DNA from: Acanthosoma haemorrhoidale
Taxonomy: Eukaryota > Arthropoda > Insecta > Hemiptera > Acanthosomatidae
DNA: 64,000 nucleotides
NCBI GenBank assembly: GCA_930367205.1
Contig: OV884015.1
Coordinates: 37,935,288-37,999,287 of the forward strand
Direction of reading: 5' to 3'
Positions within the stretch are counted from its first letter, which is position 1; every line of letters begins with the position of its first letter. The notes beneath the pieces were generated by a model. That model was not told the DNA's origin, did not search any database, and saw nothing but the letters and a program-made list of their open reading frames with translations. Below, piece after piece: positions 24,144 to 34,165 of this stretch. The position numbers and the translations under genes were made by a program.

Positions 24144-26768
24144 CTAAAGCGTTCCAGCCACGACAGCGTCCTGCCATCGATGGGGGAACGGAGCGGGGGT
24201 TATAGTGTTAAACACCGGGTTTGTCAAATATTGTAATGAGTCGAAAAATTTGATATGTCTACGCTGGATGAATTCATCCACCGTAGGCAGCTCAAATATC
24301 TCATGCAGCTCACTGTTCCGTCGCTGCTCGAATGAAGTACTTCTGACCACTTTCATCAGTATACCGTTTTGGAATTGTTGGAGTTTCTTAGCTGTCGTAT
24401 ACGTCAGATAACGAAATAGCGGTGCACCATACAGCAGAGTAGGCCTGAGTATGCCCTTGTAAATCAGTAGCTTGAGACGCAGTGATAGATTGGGGGAAGT
24501 CAATAAGTGCGTAAGCCGGTAAGACTTCATGCGTGTATGCTTCAACTTCTTCGCAAAATGGTTACTAAAATGGAGGTGTCTGTCCATTTTAATTCCCAGA
24601 TATACTAGGTCGTTGGCTGGTGAATTTTGCTTCGTTCCTACTATGTAACTAGTAGGGAGCGGGCTTTTTCCCTTTTGAAAAGAGAAAATTACACAGTCAG
24701 TCTTACCCGCGTTTACAGAGATATTGAGTCGCCCCAATCTCTCACTGATCTGGTTACAGGCTGCTTCAGCCTGTCTTAGAGCTACCTTGGCACTCATGCT
24801 GCTGCTGTACACCGCTATGTCATCTGCGAAAGCAGTAACTGTGGTATTTTTGTACCGAGCACCAACAATCTCAGACGTGTATACGTTGAATAGTACAGGG
24901 GATAAGACGGCGCCTTGGGGTACTCCACAGGTCAGTGGCACAGCTTCGGAGAAGCTATCACCCACCCGCACCCGCAGCGATCTGTTTTTCAGGAAGCTAG
25001 CCAGAATTGAATATAGTTGTTCCGGGCATTCCCGGTCGCAGAGCATTTGACACAGTATCCCGTGAGACACCGAGTCGAATGCTTGGGTGCAATCAATGGA
25101 AATCATAGCCGTGGCTATGTTTCTATTCATGTTATGGCTAACTTCTGACTGCACCTTCAGAAGGGGGTGCTCTGCGCTCATACTGGATTGGAATCCAGTC
25201 TGCTCTGGCGGAATGATATCATTTTCCGAGCAGTAATCTTTGAGATAATTCAAAAGAATTTTCTCAAAGATTTTCCCCATCTGTGGTAGCAGACTGATCG
25301 GGCGGTAGTCGGCTGGGTGATCTCCACTTTTGGCTGGCTTTAGTAATGGAAACAAGATGGCTTGTTTCCATGTGTCAGGAAAGTACCGCAATCTTATACA
25401 AGAGTTGTATAAGTTTGCTAGTTGTACTATCCCTCTCCTCGGCATTTGTTTGAGCAGCACTGTTTGTATCCCGTCGTGCCCTGGTGCTCGGTTTCCCTGA
25501 CACCGGCGAAGAATCGCCTTGAGCTGCTTCGGTGATACAAACATGTGGTTCTGTTCAGCATCTACCGGAGGAGGCATGTGGTAGTATCCCGTCCTAGCCG
25601 TAATATCCCTAGCGTAATGGTCGGCCAGTTTTGTTGCCTGTTGCTCAGCAGTCAGAACATTGTCGCCTTCGTGAAGACGGACAGTGGCTGTCTTGCCTTT
25701 TGTAGTCTTCAACAGCTTCCAAAACTTTCTGTGATCTCCGTGAGTGCTACGAAGTCTCTCATGCCACTGCGCTGTTTTCCAGAGTTTCATCAAGCCCCGG
25801 ATTTGCGTTGTGAGAGAATTCACAACGACCTTGGCTTGCTGATCTCTCGTCCTGTACCATCTATTCTTCCAATTATTGCGCAAGGCTATAATTTTAAGAA
25901 TGTGGTCTGGAGGTGGTCGCAGAGACGGTGGCATGGGAGTGTACTTCGGGATCGCAGTGTTTGCTGCGTCTATGATCACATCAGTTATGAAAGCTATTTG
26001 AAAATCTACTTCTTCTTTCGTGCGGAGAATGGGTACCGTATGCAGGTTATGGTAAATCTGCGACCGATACAGATCCCAGTCGGCACGACGATAGTCGTAT
26101 CTCGTGGGGCGAGGGGTCGCCACTCTACCATCCACTGCATACAGTACTGGCCTGTGGTCAGAGGTAATAAAGTCAAGGGCTGTGCAACTAGTGATACGGT
26201 GGGGTTGTTTTGTCAGTAGTAAGTCAATCGTCGATGTAGCCTGCGGGTTACCTCTTTGTCGAAAAGTAAAAGTCTGGGGGTGAACGACCGTGAATGGCGT
26301 TCTCAACAGGAGTCTCCCAGCCTTGTTCATTACGGTGTTGTACCACATGGTATGTTTTGCGTTGAGATCTCCCACCACCCAGTGGTTAGATCTCTGCGCG
26401 CATGCGTGTAGCAAGGCTGAGTACTGCTGTAGAGACGCGTACGGTCTTCTGTACAGGGCGGTAAGGTAAATGGGTCTCCCCAAATTTACCTTAACTGTCA
26501 AGTGGTGAAGCTTGGGATCAGCTGTAGTCAGTGGTGAAGCCACTGTCTTCCAATTGATGCCAAGGCGTATAGCAATTAAAACGCCTCCGTAACCGTTAAC
26601 TCTTTCAATGGCAGTTGAATAACCTTTAATGTGAAACGATTGTGTAGATACCCTAGTGTCTGTCAAAACTACAATATCTGGTCGGTAGAGAGCTAGCAGC
26701 ACTTCTACCTCATCTATTTTGGCCAGGAGACCATCAACGTTAAAATTTAACACTTGGTAGTCTACCAT
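24144..26768 (-). CDS. NLR-A ORF2: endonuclease-reverse transcriptase
   Basis: The intact 874-codon ORF would nick target DNA and copy the element RNA into it. The N-terminal endonuclease/exonuclease/phosphatase-type domain spans about residues 1-215 (GDLNAKHTMW at 133-142, STIDLLL at 179-185, SDHRPV at 203-208). Reverse transcriptase occupies about 425-700: APGHDGI, ADYRPISLL, DCTQAFDSV, GVPQGAVLSP (615-624) and the catalytic FADD (647-650). No RNase H or C-terminal zinc knuckle is visible, in line with jockey-type elements. The usual catalytic Glu of the endonuclease (ETH-type motif) is replaced by LTDTRV near residue 37. The start ATG overlaps the ORF1 stop in ATGGTAG, suggesting coupled translation. 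Clade assignment is by motif and by eye. Confidence 0.93.
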   Translation of the reverse strand: MVDYQVLNFNVDGLLAKIDEVEVLLALYRPDIVVLTDTRVSTQSFHIKGYSTAIERVNGYGGVLIAIRLGINWKTVASPLTTADPKLHHLTVKVNLGRPIYLTALYRRPYASLQQYSALLHACAQRSNHWVVGDLNAKHTMWYNTVMNKAGRLLLRTPFTVVHPQTFTFRQRGNPQATSTIDLLLTKQPHRITSCTALDFITSDHRPVLYAVDGRVATPRPTRYDYRRADWDLYRSQIYHNLHTVPILRTKEEVDFQIAFITDVIIDAANTAIPKYTPMPPSLRPPPDHILKIIALRNNWKNRWYRTRDQQAKVVVNSLTTQIRGLMKLWKTAQWHERLRSTHGDHRKFWKLLKTTKGKTATVRLHEGDNVLTAEQQATKLADHYARDITARTGYYHMPPPVDAEQNHMFVSPKQLKAILRRCQGNRAPGHDGIQTVLLKQMPRRGIVQLANLYNSCIRLRYFPDTWKQAILFPLLKPAKSGDHPADYRPISLLPQMGKIFEKILLNYLKDYCSENDIIPPEQTGFQSSMSAEHPLLKVQSEVSHNMNRNIATAMISIDCTQAFDSVSHGILCQMLCDRECPEQLYSILASFLKNRSLRVRVGDSFSEAVPLTCGVPQGAVLSPVLFNVYTSEIVGARYKNTTVTAFADDIAVYSSSMSAKVALRQAEAACNQISERLGRLNISVNAGKTDCVIFSFQKGKSPLPTSYIVGTKQNSPANDLVYLGIKMDRHLHFSNHFAKKLKHTRMKSYRLTHLLTSPNLSLRLKLLIYKGILRPTLLYGAPLFRYLTYTTAKKLQQFQNGILMKVVRSTSFEQRRNSELHEIFELPTVDEFIQRRHIKFFDSLQYLTNPVFNTITPAPFPHRWQDAVVAGTL
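26762..26768 (-). promoter_or_regulatory. Overlapping stop-start ATGGTAG between ORF1 and ORF2
   Basis: On the minus strand the ORF2 ATG (26768-26766) is followed at once by GTAG, whose TAG (26764-26762) is the ORF1 stop. Such overlaps allow a terminating ribosome to restart. Known for some insect non-LTR elements; here inferred only from sequence. Confidence 0.6.
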
Positions 26769-27244
26769 TGTTGATGTTTACCAGATATCATAGCCATGAG
26801 CATTTGGCTACAGAAGTCTACTAGGGCAGTTACCCATTTCGGTGCGCATTCAAGGTCTTTACGCTGGTCGTTTGTAAGAAACTTTAGCCTAGGATCTAGA
26901 TACTCACAATTGTTATTTTCCGGAGTGTCCTGCGAAGTTCTGGGGGCAGTTCTCGACGTGGAGGGGGCAGCTCTCGACGTGGAGGGGGCAGCTCTCGACG
27001 TGGAGGGGGCTGCTCTCGTCTTCGAAGGATGAGCCGTTTCTTCATCTCTGGCTTGAAAGAGCTTGAAGAGCGAGTTCTGCCAGGCAGGTACAGATGGCGG
27101 TGGAGCAGGTCTCGTTAGTGGCACGTCTGGGCGGCTCCTCTTCTGCTGGGGCTGCACTCTGTCGGGGAATGAATCGTAGGCTAAAACTAGGTAGTATATA
27201 TATTGCCCCGAGCAGCCAATGAGCAAGCGTTTTATTTCGGCCAA
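26762..27244 (-). CDS. NLR-A ORF1 remnant (5' end from host LTR)
   Basis: An open frame of 160 codons, of which only residues 27 onward (from about 27166) belong to the retrotransposon. The first 26 codons come from the 13-bp target duplication and the flanking LTR-1, so the apparent start at 27244 is accidental. The real part is proline-rich, has four copies of an RAAPSTS-like 7-residue repeat (26940-27015) and a C-terminal stretch, YLDPRLKFL to FCSQMLMAMI. No CCHC zinc knuckles are present, though these may lie in the missing 5' region if the protein is a gag-type chaperone. It ends in TAG overlapping the ORF2 start. Confidence 0.6.
   Translation of the reverse strand: MAEIKRLLIGCSGQYIYYLVLAYDSFPDRVQPQQKRSRPDVPLTRPAPPPSVPAWQNSLFKLFQARDEETAHPSKTRAAPSTSRAAPSTSRAAPSTSRTAPRTSQDTPENNNCEYLDPRLKFLTNDQRKDLECAPKWVTALVDFCSQMLMAMISGKHQQW
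27168..27180. repeat. Target-site duplication of NLR-A (right copy)
   Basis: Identical to 23880-23892. It encodes residues 22-26 of the fused ORF1 frame. Confidence 0.88.
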
Positions 27245-27451
27245 TCAGCAGGAGTTGTATTTAGACCAATCGGCTTGCAGGAGGCACCTACTACTTGCTC
27301 CGGGGACTCCAGGGGCTGGATGTAAACTTGTCTGCAGCTACGTCATTTATTGTTTACATTATTTACACTGACATGACTTTGTGGTTTGGTAATATTATTT
27401 ACATTTGTAGATTTAACTAATTTACATTATGTACATGGCAAACTCGCTACA
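27181..27451 (-). mobile_element. LTR-1 copy B, proximal part
   Basis: On the minus strand it starts TGTAGCGAG at 27451, passes ATTACCAAACCACAAAGTC, GACGTAGCTGCAGAC, GGTGCCTCCTGCAAGCCGAT, TTGGCCGAAATAAAACGC and TTGCTCATTGGCTGCTCGGG, and reaches the NLR-A insertion. Order and spacing match copy C at 36355-36660. Confidence 0.7.
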
Positions 27452-30400
27452 ATGGTTGATATATTAGGATGCGTATTTGACGAAAATCCTTAAAAATACT
27501 TTGCCAAGTAATAGGGTTTTCACTTGTTTTTATCGTAGCAACATCATATATATTTATAAAAAAAAAACGAAAGCATTATTATGATTTTGAAAACTCGCTG
27601 TATTAATACACTGTTTGTACCGTTTTATAGGATTGAGGGACCATCTGCATAGGGTTTAAGTGACGAAATTTTCTTTTTCGTAAACTCTAAAGGACTTCAT
27701 ATATAACGTCGATTTATTTATTCTTCTAGTTGCCAGATAATTGAAAACCCATGTGAAGTCTCTCTATATAAGAAATAATAATCCTATGAATGCTATTCAA
27801 TGGAACATAAATCACTGGCCATGATAATGTGAATCTTGATGAAGGAGAAAATGTTGATGGTTCTGGCCGTTTTATGTTCCTGACACTGAATCTAATATTC
27901 TACCTTGCCAAAAAGAAATAATGCTGAGCCCCTTCTCGATGTTACAAGGTTTTAAGATGTCGGTTTGGTTGTTCTTCAAAAACTCCAAACTGTCAGTTGT
28001 ATATGCAGTCTGAAGTATCCGTGTTTATCTAGATAGTTTATGCTCCGGAGTCGTGCGTATATAACCTCCGGCTAAGCCCTTTCGCATACTAAGTTCTGTT
28101 GTACTCCTTATCTTTAGTTTACTCAAGCTCCGTCTATCACGTAGTAGAAATGTCTACCGCTCGTCAGTGGAGAGAGAGTAACGAATACTCGATGGTAAAA
28201 AGGGAACGGATAAACATCGGAACCGAACCGTGCCCTCGTTACAACTTGTTATTCCGCATTAGCGAGCTTCTTAATTGCCTGGAAAAATTAAATTGGCAGG
28301 ATACGGCCCACTAGTTTTCAGTTCACTAACGGTATAAAAATCCTACTGTCGGCCATTTTTAAGATTCGACGGTTTTCAACACCAGAAATCCTTTTACCTT
28401 TTTTTTTCTTTTTTTCTGATGTCATTGAACTCATACGTAGAAGTCCCGTTTGGCTGAGAAAAGAACCTATCTACATAAAAGAACAGAAAGTATTAATTAT
28501 TTGCTTTTCAAAAATTTATTTTTTACAAATTTGAGACCTCGACGCTCTAATTATCAGTATGTATTTTTTTTTTTTAAACAATACACAAACATATCATTAA
28601 AACTTCCATCAACGAGCTTTCTATAGGAAGATCTATTTTTCATGGTAGCTCCGATTATGCTTGAAGGAAAAGCAGCGCAATGAAAAATACTGAAGAGTAA
28701 TCTATAAATTACTAATAATATTTTTCTTCCTACTAAGTACGTCCTGATTCAAAAAATGTAAGTGAACTGTAATCTAAAAAAAATAATCTTTGGTGTGATG
28801 CATCCTTGAAGTTTCCACCAAGCTCTGAATTCTGGTATTTTTTATTGCTGAAAACCCAAGACCTATTTCATGCCTATATACCGATTTATTCTACCATACA
28901 GAGTACCTAACGCAAATATATTTTAGCTCAAGTAAATCTACCGCAAATATCTTTGCGGTTAGATGTTGTCTGGAATTTAACCTGTAATTAGTAATAAGAA
29001 AAGTATTTGATAATTATCTCCGATTGCTTTTGTTTGTTGATTACAGCTTGGGGTCGATGAAAGTATGTTAGAAAAAAAGTTATAAAATAAAATTATAATA
29101 AAATGGACGAAAATCTAAATACTTTTCTTATGATCCCAAAGTCGATATCCCAACAAATACATCCAGTTATATCTAAATTCAAGGCCCCTTTGAAAATTAT
29201 TTCTGTCTCGAGAACCTTCAGAGGTGTCAGTTGCTCGTTAAAACCAATATTGAGCAATGATGGATCACGGATAACGACGCTGTTGAATGACTGAACGTGG
29301 AGCCCCGCGAGTGATTCAGGTACGCTGTGATGTTAAGTGGAGTAGGCAGGAGAGTGGAGAGGGTTTGATTGTGCAGGAGATGGCCCTAGATTAATGAATG
29401 GATGGCTTTTGACTAATTATGGCGTTGTCAGGGCGCTTCTTCATTCCCGATTAACTGAACGGACCTAATCTCCGCCCCTGCCTTCATTTCGTTTAGTTCA
29501 TTGCATCACCCCCCCCCTTCATATAATTAGTATCGCTGCCGTGCAGAGTATTGGTGCTCGCAATGAGGCTGAGGAAAATGTTGAAATTTTAATCTAAAAT
29601 CATGCCTTATTTTGCCGAATTTCTTTTGTTCAATATGGTCCTAATAATACTAGTGTTTTCGTTTTATAAGGTTTTTTTTCAATAGCATAACATTGAAAAT
29701 AGTTTTGTAATTTTCAGGGTTATTTTCTTCCATAAATATTAAAGCAATGAAACTCTTCAAGTTTGCTCTTCCTAACTGGAGTCCAAGTATATTTTTTTTC
29801 GCAATTTTCTGTCAAATAATGTATAATATTGCCATGATGGGTGTATGACCTATGGTATGGTGTACCGTCTTGATGGTGTGACTTAATGTTAACAATTTAC
29901 TGACCTCACTGTTTCTATCTGTCATTGCTGGTATGCGTGAAGTTATTTATGGGTCATTGTGATTGCAGAATTTGTTATATAATCTTGTGTATTTTGTCCT
30001 CATATGCACGTGTGATGTCGAGTTTCATGTTAAAGACGTATGTTGGTGCCTGAGCCTTACATTAGTGCATTGTATGTCCTTATCCGTTTCCCTTTGTAAG
30101 TGTGTGTGTTAAGTTACAATTTGAATTGGTGGAAAATATAATATTATAATTGAGAGATAATAAAAAGTTTACTGGAAGGCTCGGATTACGAGAGCAAATG
30201 GATAAAACCAATATGGCTTACCTTGATCTATCTGGTAAAGAGGTTCCTGGTAAAGGCTCGAAATGCAGCCTTTAAACGAAATTAGGAACACGGAAGAAAG
30301 GAAATAGGTAGGTTGCGTCCATACAAGCCACTAATAAAAACTGATATTAACTCGAGATAAATGTTGGCATGACTCAAAATCATGTTTTCACTCAGTACAG

Positions 30401-31284
30401 TAAATAAAAGATCTGACTTTTCCTATGCCGGATCAACCCGGAAACGGGATAATAAGCTAAGGAAACATGCAAGCAATCAGAACTAAAATAATGTATGCTT
30501 TAAAAAATTATTCATTTATTTTAACCTTTTCCCGCCTGTGCGAAACATTTTAATTACCAATGCTAATGGTATTCGACAATAATTCGCGTTTTCACGGTAT
30601 TATTTTATTTACATAACATTTAGTTTTTAATGAATATGTAGCTTTTTGTCTCTATTCGTCTCCTCATTATCCTCAAATACTTATCAGCGTTTTTTCTTAT
30701 TATATGTTTGTTGACTCCTCTGAATGCGGAGATGGTAAGTGATATGGTTACTGAGCTGCCTTGAGAAGTGGCCTGCAATGGAGTGTCATCAAGATGCCTC
30801 TCCCTCGCAGGCCAGATCTAACCTACAGTGCTCCGTTCTTCTCCAGGGCCTTCTTGCACCCGCCAGGTCGTTGATCTGTTAACCCTTTTTTCTTTCAAAT
30901 CCTTTATCGGCTCCGTATTAAATAAATTGGCGGTATGAACAAGTAACATTTATATTAAGACCTTTGGTGATATATCTCTAGGAACGATAAGGCCTAATCA
31001 AATTGATTGATGTGCAGGTTTGAGTCCAACATAATCCACATCATTCTCGTAAATCTTATTTATTTTCCTATGCGAGATTTCATGTTGCTTCTCAGTATTC
31101 CTGGAATCTTGTTTCGCTTCTATGCCAACTATATATATATCAATGTGGAATATATTAGTATAAGTGATGGATGTACTGGCAGTAGTGTGAACTAGATGAA
31201 TTGTTCTTGGAGTCAACACAAATATTGTTTCTTTGTAAGAGATATCTGTTCGTTCGAATTCTGATAGAGGTCACTTGAGTGATG
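27452..31284. other. Unassigned AT-rich sequence
   Basis: Contains scattered ORFs of 60-75 codons without resemblance to known families. No transposon ends or exons could be supported over 3.8 kb. A GC-richer patch at 30740-30870 contains a short GGCCTGC/GCAGGCC inverted pair. Confidence 0.4.
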
Positions 31285-31286
31285 TA

Positions 31287-32482
31287 CGGGGGTGGTCTGA
31301 AAAGTTTCCGACCTAACAAAGATACAAGACGTTTTTTTCAGAATTTTTTTTTTATTTTTCCTTGTAACCCTACACACTTCTCCCAGCGATGCTCCCATCT
31401 CTGTAACCCGTCCGAATAGTACTCGGCGATTTTCTCTGCAAAATAATCGTTCACGAAGGTGATTGCCTCTTCATTTGACGAAAATCTCAGTCCTCCGAGC
31501 GCAAGTTTTAGGTGAGGGAACAAAAAGAAGTCGCTTGGGGCTAGATCTGGTGAGTAAGGTGGATGGTCAGCAGTTGAAACCGTAATTCATGGTTGTCTTG
31601 GTGAAACAGGATTTTCTTTTTCTGCAAATGTGGCCGTTTTTCCGCAAGTTCTGCCTTCAGCTTGTCAAGTAATGATGCGTAGTATGGTTTTTCCTTTTTG
31701 AAGATAATCGATTAAAACTCCATGACTATCCCAAAAAACAGTCACCATCACTTTCCCAGCCGAAAAAACAGTATTTGATTTTTTTGGAGCCGGTTCCCCC
31801 TTTGCAGTCCACTGTTTGAACTGTATTTTTGTTTCGGGCGTATAAAGGTGTATCCAAGTTTCACCCACAGTAATTAATTGGCGCCAAAACTGGGATTTAT
31901 TGCGCCTAAACTACGCCAACAGAGCGTTGGAAATGTTCATTCGAACACGTTTTTGGCCTAGCGGGGCACCCAACGCGCGAACAGCTTTCTCATCTCTAAA
32001 TGTTGATTTAATAAGTGACAAACACGTTCTTTTGACATGTTCATAACCTCTGCTATCCCTCTCACTTTAATTCAGTGGTCGTCTAGCACTATTTGGTGAA
32101 CTTTGGCGATGTTTTCGTCGGTAGTTGCAGTTTTTGGACGTCCCGAACGTTCATCGTCTCCCAAGCTCTTACGACCACGTTTAAATTCAGCTGCCCAAAA
32201 TTTCACTGTGGTAAATGATGGTGCAGAGTCCCCATAGACAGAATCCAACTCATGTTTGATTTGCGTAGGCGTATTGCCTTTCAAAAACAAATATTTAATG
32301 ACAGCTCGATACTCGATTTTCATAAAAACACTCACAACGACTGTTACACAACAACTGCGCGTCCAAAATGGCTGAAACTTTGGTGAGTAACTGTCAACAG
32401 ATGAACAACAAAATTCACTAGCTTTTATTTACGACTGCTGCTATCTTCATGTTGAGGTCGGAAACTTTTCAGACCACCCTCG
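31287..32482 (-). mobile_element. Mariner transposon with intact ends, dead transposase
   Basis: A 1,196-bp element with 28-bp inverted ends (31287-31314 and 32455-32482; one mismatch; core GGTGGTCTGAAAAGTTTCC). TA duplications lie at 31285-31286 and 32483-32484. Length and ends are typical of mariner. It carries a broken transposase gene read on the minus strand. Confidence 0.93.
31338..32335 (-). pseudogene. Mariner transposase pseudogene
   Basis: The minus-strand reading starts at ATG 32335 with a mariner helix-turn-helix domain (IEYRAVIKYLFLKGNTPTQI, then DERSGRP). A stop follows VLDDH just before IKVRGIAEVMNMSKERV. The catalytic half is in other frames: VGETWIHLYTPETK (31868 downwards), VFWDSHGV, then YSPDLAPSDFFLFPHLK and AEYYSDGLQRWEHRWEKCV. 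At least one in-frame stop and several frameshifts are seen. The first catalytic Asp (normally DETW) is Gly at 31863-31865; the Asp in WDSHG and the final Asp in PDLAPSD remain. It cannot make a working transposase. Confidence 0.93.
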
Positions 32483-32484
32483 TA

Positions 32485-34046
32485 TATTAGTCCAATAGAT
32501 GAGACCACTATTTCTTAAGCCCTCACAGTGTAAGGGACAGTTGTCATACGGAGAGTGGGGCAAGTCAGGTCACACTTTGGGACCGCACGTACCGCGATGA
32601 CTCAACAAACTGGTGGGTTTGTTTGCTATAGTTTTTGGTTAAGAAGACTCGTGCATAATTATGAGATTAGCTAGGGTCAATTAGCTGTTTACACACTTCT
32701 TGGTCGAGGCACCCCCTACAAGAGTTAAGTCAAACTTCAACACAATTCAATAACCGAATAAACCTGCTTCCTTGTTACATATACGCGTCTGCTGTTTGCA
32801 ATTATTAAAATAAGGGTTGTTTCATTCATAATATAGATTTTAGCTTAAGCGTGCTCACCATGTATTGCCCATGTATATATATTTAATTTGTTTACTATGA
32901 TCTATGTTAGTTAATGTGTTAACTATCGTTTTATATTTGTTTATAATATGAATAGAGGGTCTCTTTTTGTTGTTGCGAATTTCATAATTAGCGTTAGTCC
33001 ATGTAACTAATCCATGTGTGCTTATCGCGCGATATGTTGTGTTCATTTTATTTTTAAAGGATTTTATGGTTCTCGTTGCTAGGTCTGAGTTGCTTGTTTC
33101 TTGTCCATAGTGTCAGAAACGTCGGATTACGGACTTATGCCCCACTGTTTCATATAATCCATGTCTTCAACGTAACCAAGCCATCATTGGTCCTGAGTTT
33201 TATAGCGACCACTGTCTGCTCTCTGTGTTCAGATCATCCGTCGAGGATTGCCGGTGCATTGACACGTGTGATGTTGGCGATTGATGAGCGAATGCCATGA
33301 GCAGAAAAGAGCCGACCCACACACAGGCTGGGATGTTGCTGCCGACTCGGGTAATCACCAAAGCTGTGTCAGAGCAAGTGACTCACCGTCTCGCCTACAT
33401 CAGCCTTCTCAATCGATACGGTTCTTGTTGCATGTTCTCTCGAAGCAATGTATTTAAGTCGCCAATGGTTCTGGATCAGGGACTCCACCCTTCGCCTTCC
33501 CGAGGTTAATTGCACCTAAAGAACAGGGTAGGGTATTTTTAATGAACTAAATGGCGTGCGGCATAATGGATCGCGTCAGGAACTGTGGATTAAAGAAAAT
33601 TGTTGGTTATTTTTGTAGGCGGAATTTAGAACGGCGTTTAGTAACATAATAATTGAAATTAACAAGATAATTGAAATAAAGTGCAAAAAAGAGAAAAAAT
33701 ATGTTGTAAACAAATACGTTATAACGAATCAATCATACTGAAAACACTGTAATGATTCGAGTAACGGGTGTTATTCTGATTATGAAGACAATTAATTTTG
33801 ACAACAAATTTTATTTGTCCCAAATGACGTGGCTTTACTTTTTAAACAGGTAGCAGGTATCGCCTGTTGCATGTCTATCTGGATGTCTGATTATGATGTA
33901 GTATTGGCACTCAAAAGAAGACATTTCATGTAGGTATTTTCATATGTTAGGCAACAAGCTTCAAGTCCCTCCATCTAATATTTTTACTGTCCTGAATAGG
34001 CAAATCGTTGACTGAGAAGATATGCCAATAAAAACATTAATTGTAG
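32485..34046. other. Unassigned sequence
   Basis: Two consecutive plus-strand ORFs at 33076-33300 and 33297-33509 overlap by ATGA, but neither resembles a known protein and both are short. No other feature supported. Confidence 0.4.
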
Positions 34047-34165
34047 AGTCTTGTAGATTATCCCCACGATCCCGCTTCACGGGCTTGTGGGGCAAGCCCG
34101 TTTGAGGCTCAGCCTCAGGAAGGGTGGGGGGGAAAAAAAAAAAAAAAAAAAGTCTTGTAGATTAT
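34047..34165 (+). mobile_element. Short poly(A)-tailed retro-insertion with 15-bp target duplication
   Basis: AGTCTTGTAGATTAT occurs exactly at 34047-34061 and 34151-34165. Between them is a ~71-nt GC-rich sequence starting CCCCACGATCCCGC and ending GGAAGGGTGGGGGGG, followed by ~18 A. The GC-rich part can fold (CCCCAC with GTGGGG, GGGCTTG with CAAGCCC, GAGGCT with AGCCTC). It is a copy of a structured RNA or of the extreme 3' end of a non-LTR element. I do not recognise the source. No A/B box is evident. Confidence 0.85.

Larger units (their letters stand above)
23893..27167 (-). mobile_element. NLR-A: nearly complete jockey-like non-LTR retrotransposon
   Basis: A 3,275-bp minus-strand insertion ends in a ~22-nt poly-A tail (T run at 23893-23914) and is flanked by an exact 13-bp direct repeat. 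This is the hallmark of target-primed reverse transcription. It has the 3' part of an ORF1, an intact ORF2 with endonuclease and reverse transcriptase, and a ~230-bp 3' UTR with a GGTGAGCCCCATCACC hairpin also present in the copy at 38.35 kb. The 5' end is probably truncated within ORF1. The insertion lies in an older LTR (copy B of LTR-1). Intact ORF2 and perfect duplications indicate a young insertion. Confidence 0.9.

Noticed and set aside
25545..26219. Plus-strand 224-codon ORF
   Set aside because: Antisense to the intact NLR-A ORF2, with no domain of its own.
33076..33509. Two consecutive ORFs overlapping by ATGA, like a bacterial operon
   Set aside because: The rest of the window is eukaryotic; neither frame looks like a known protein, so the overlap is probably chance.
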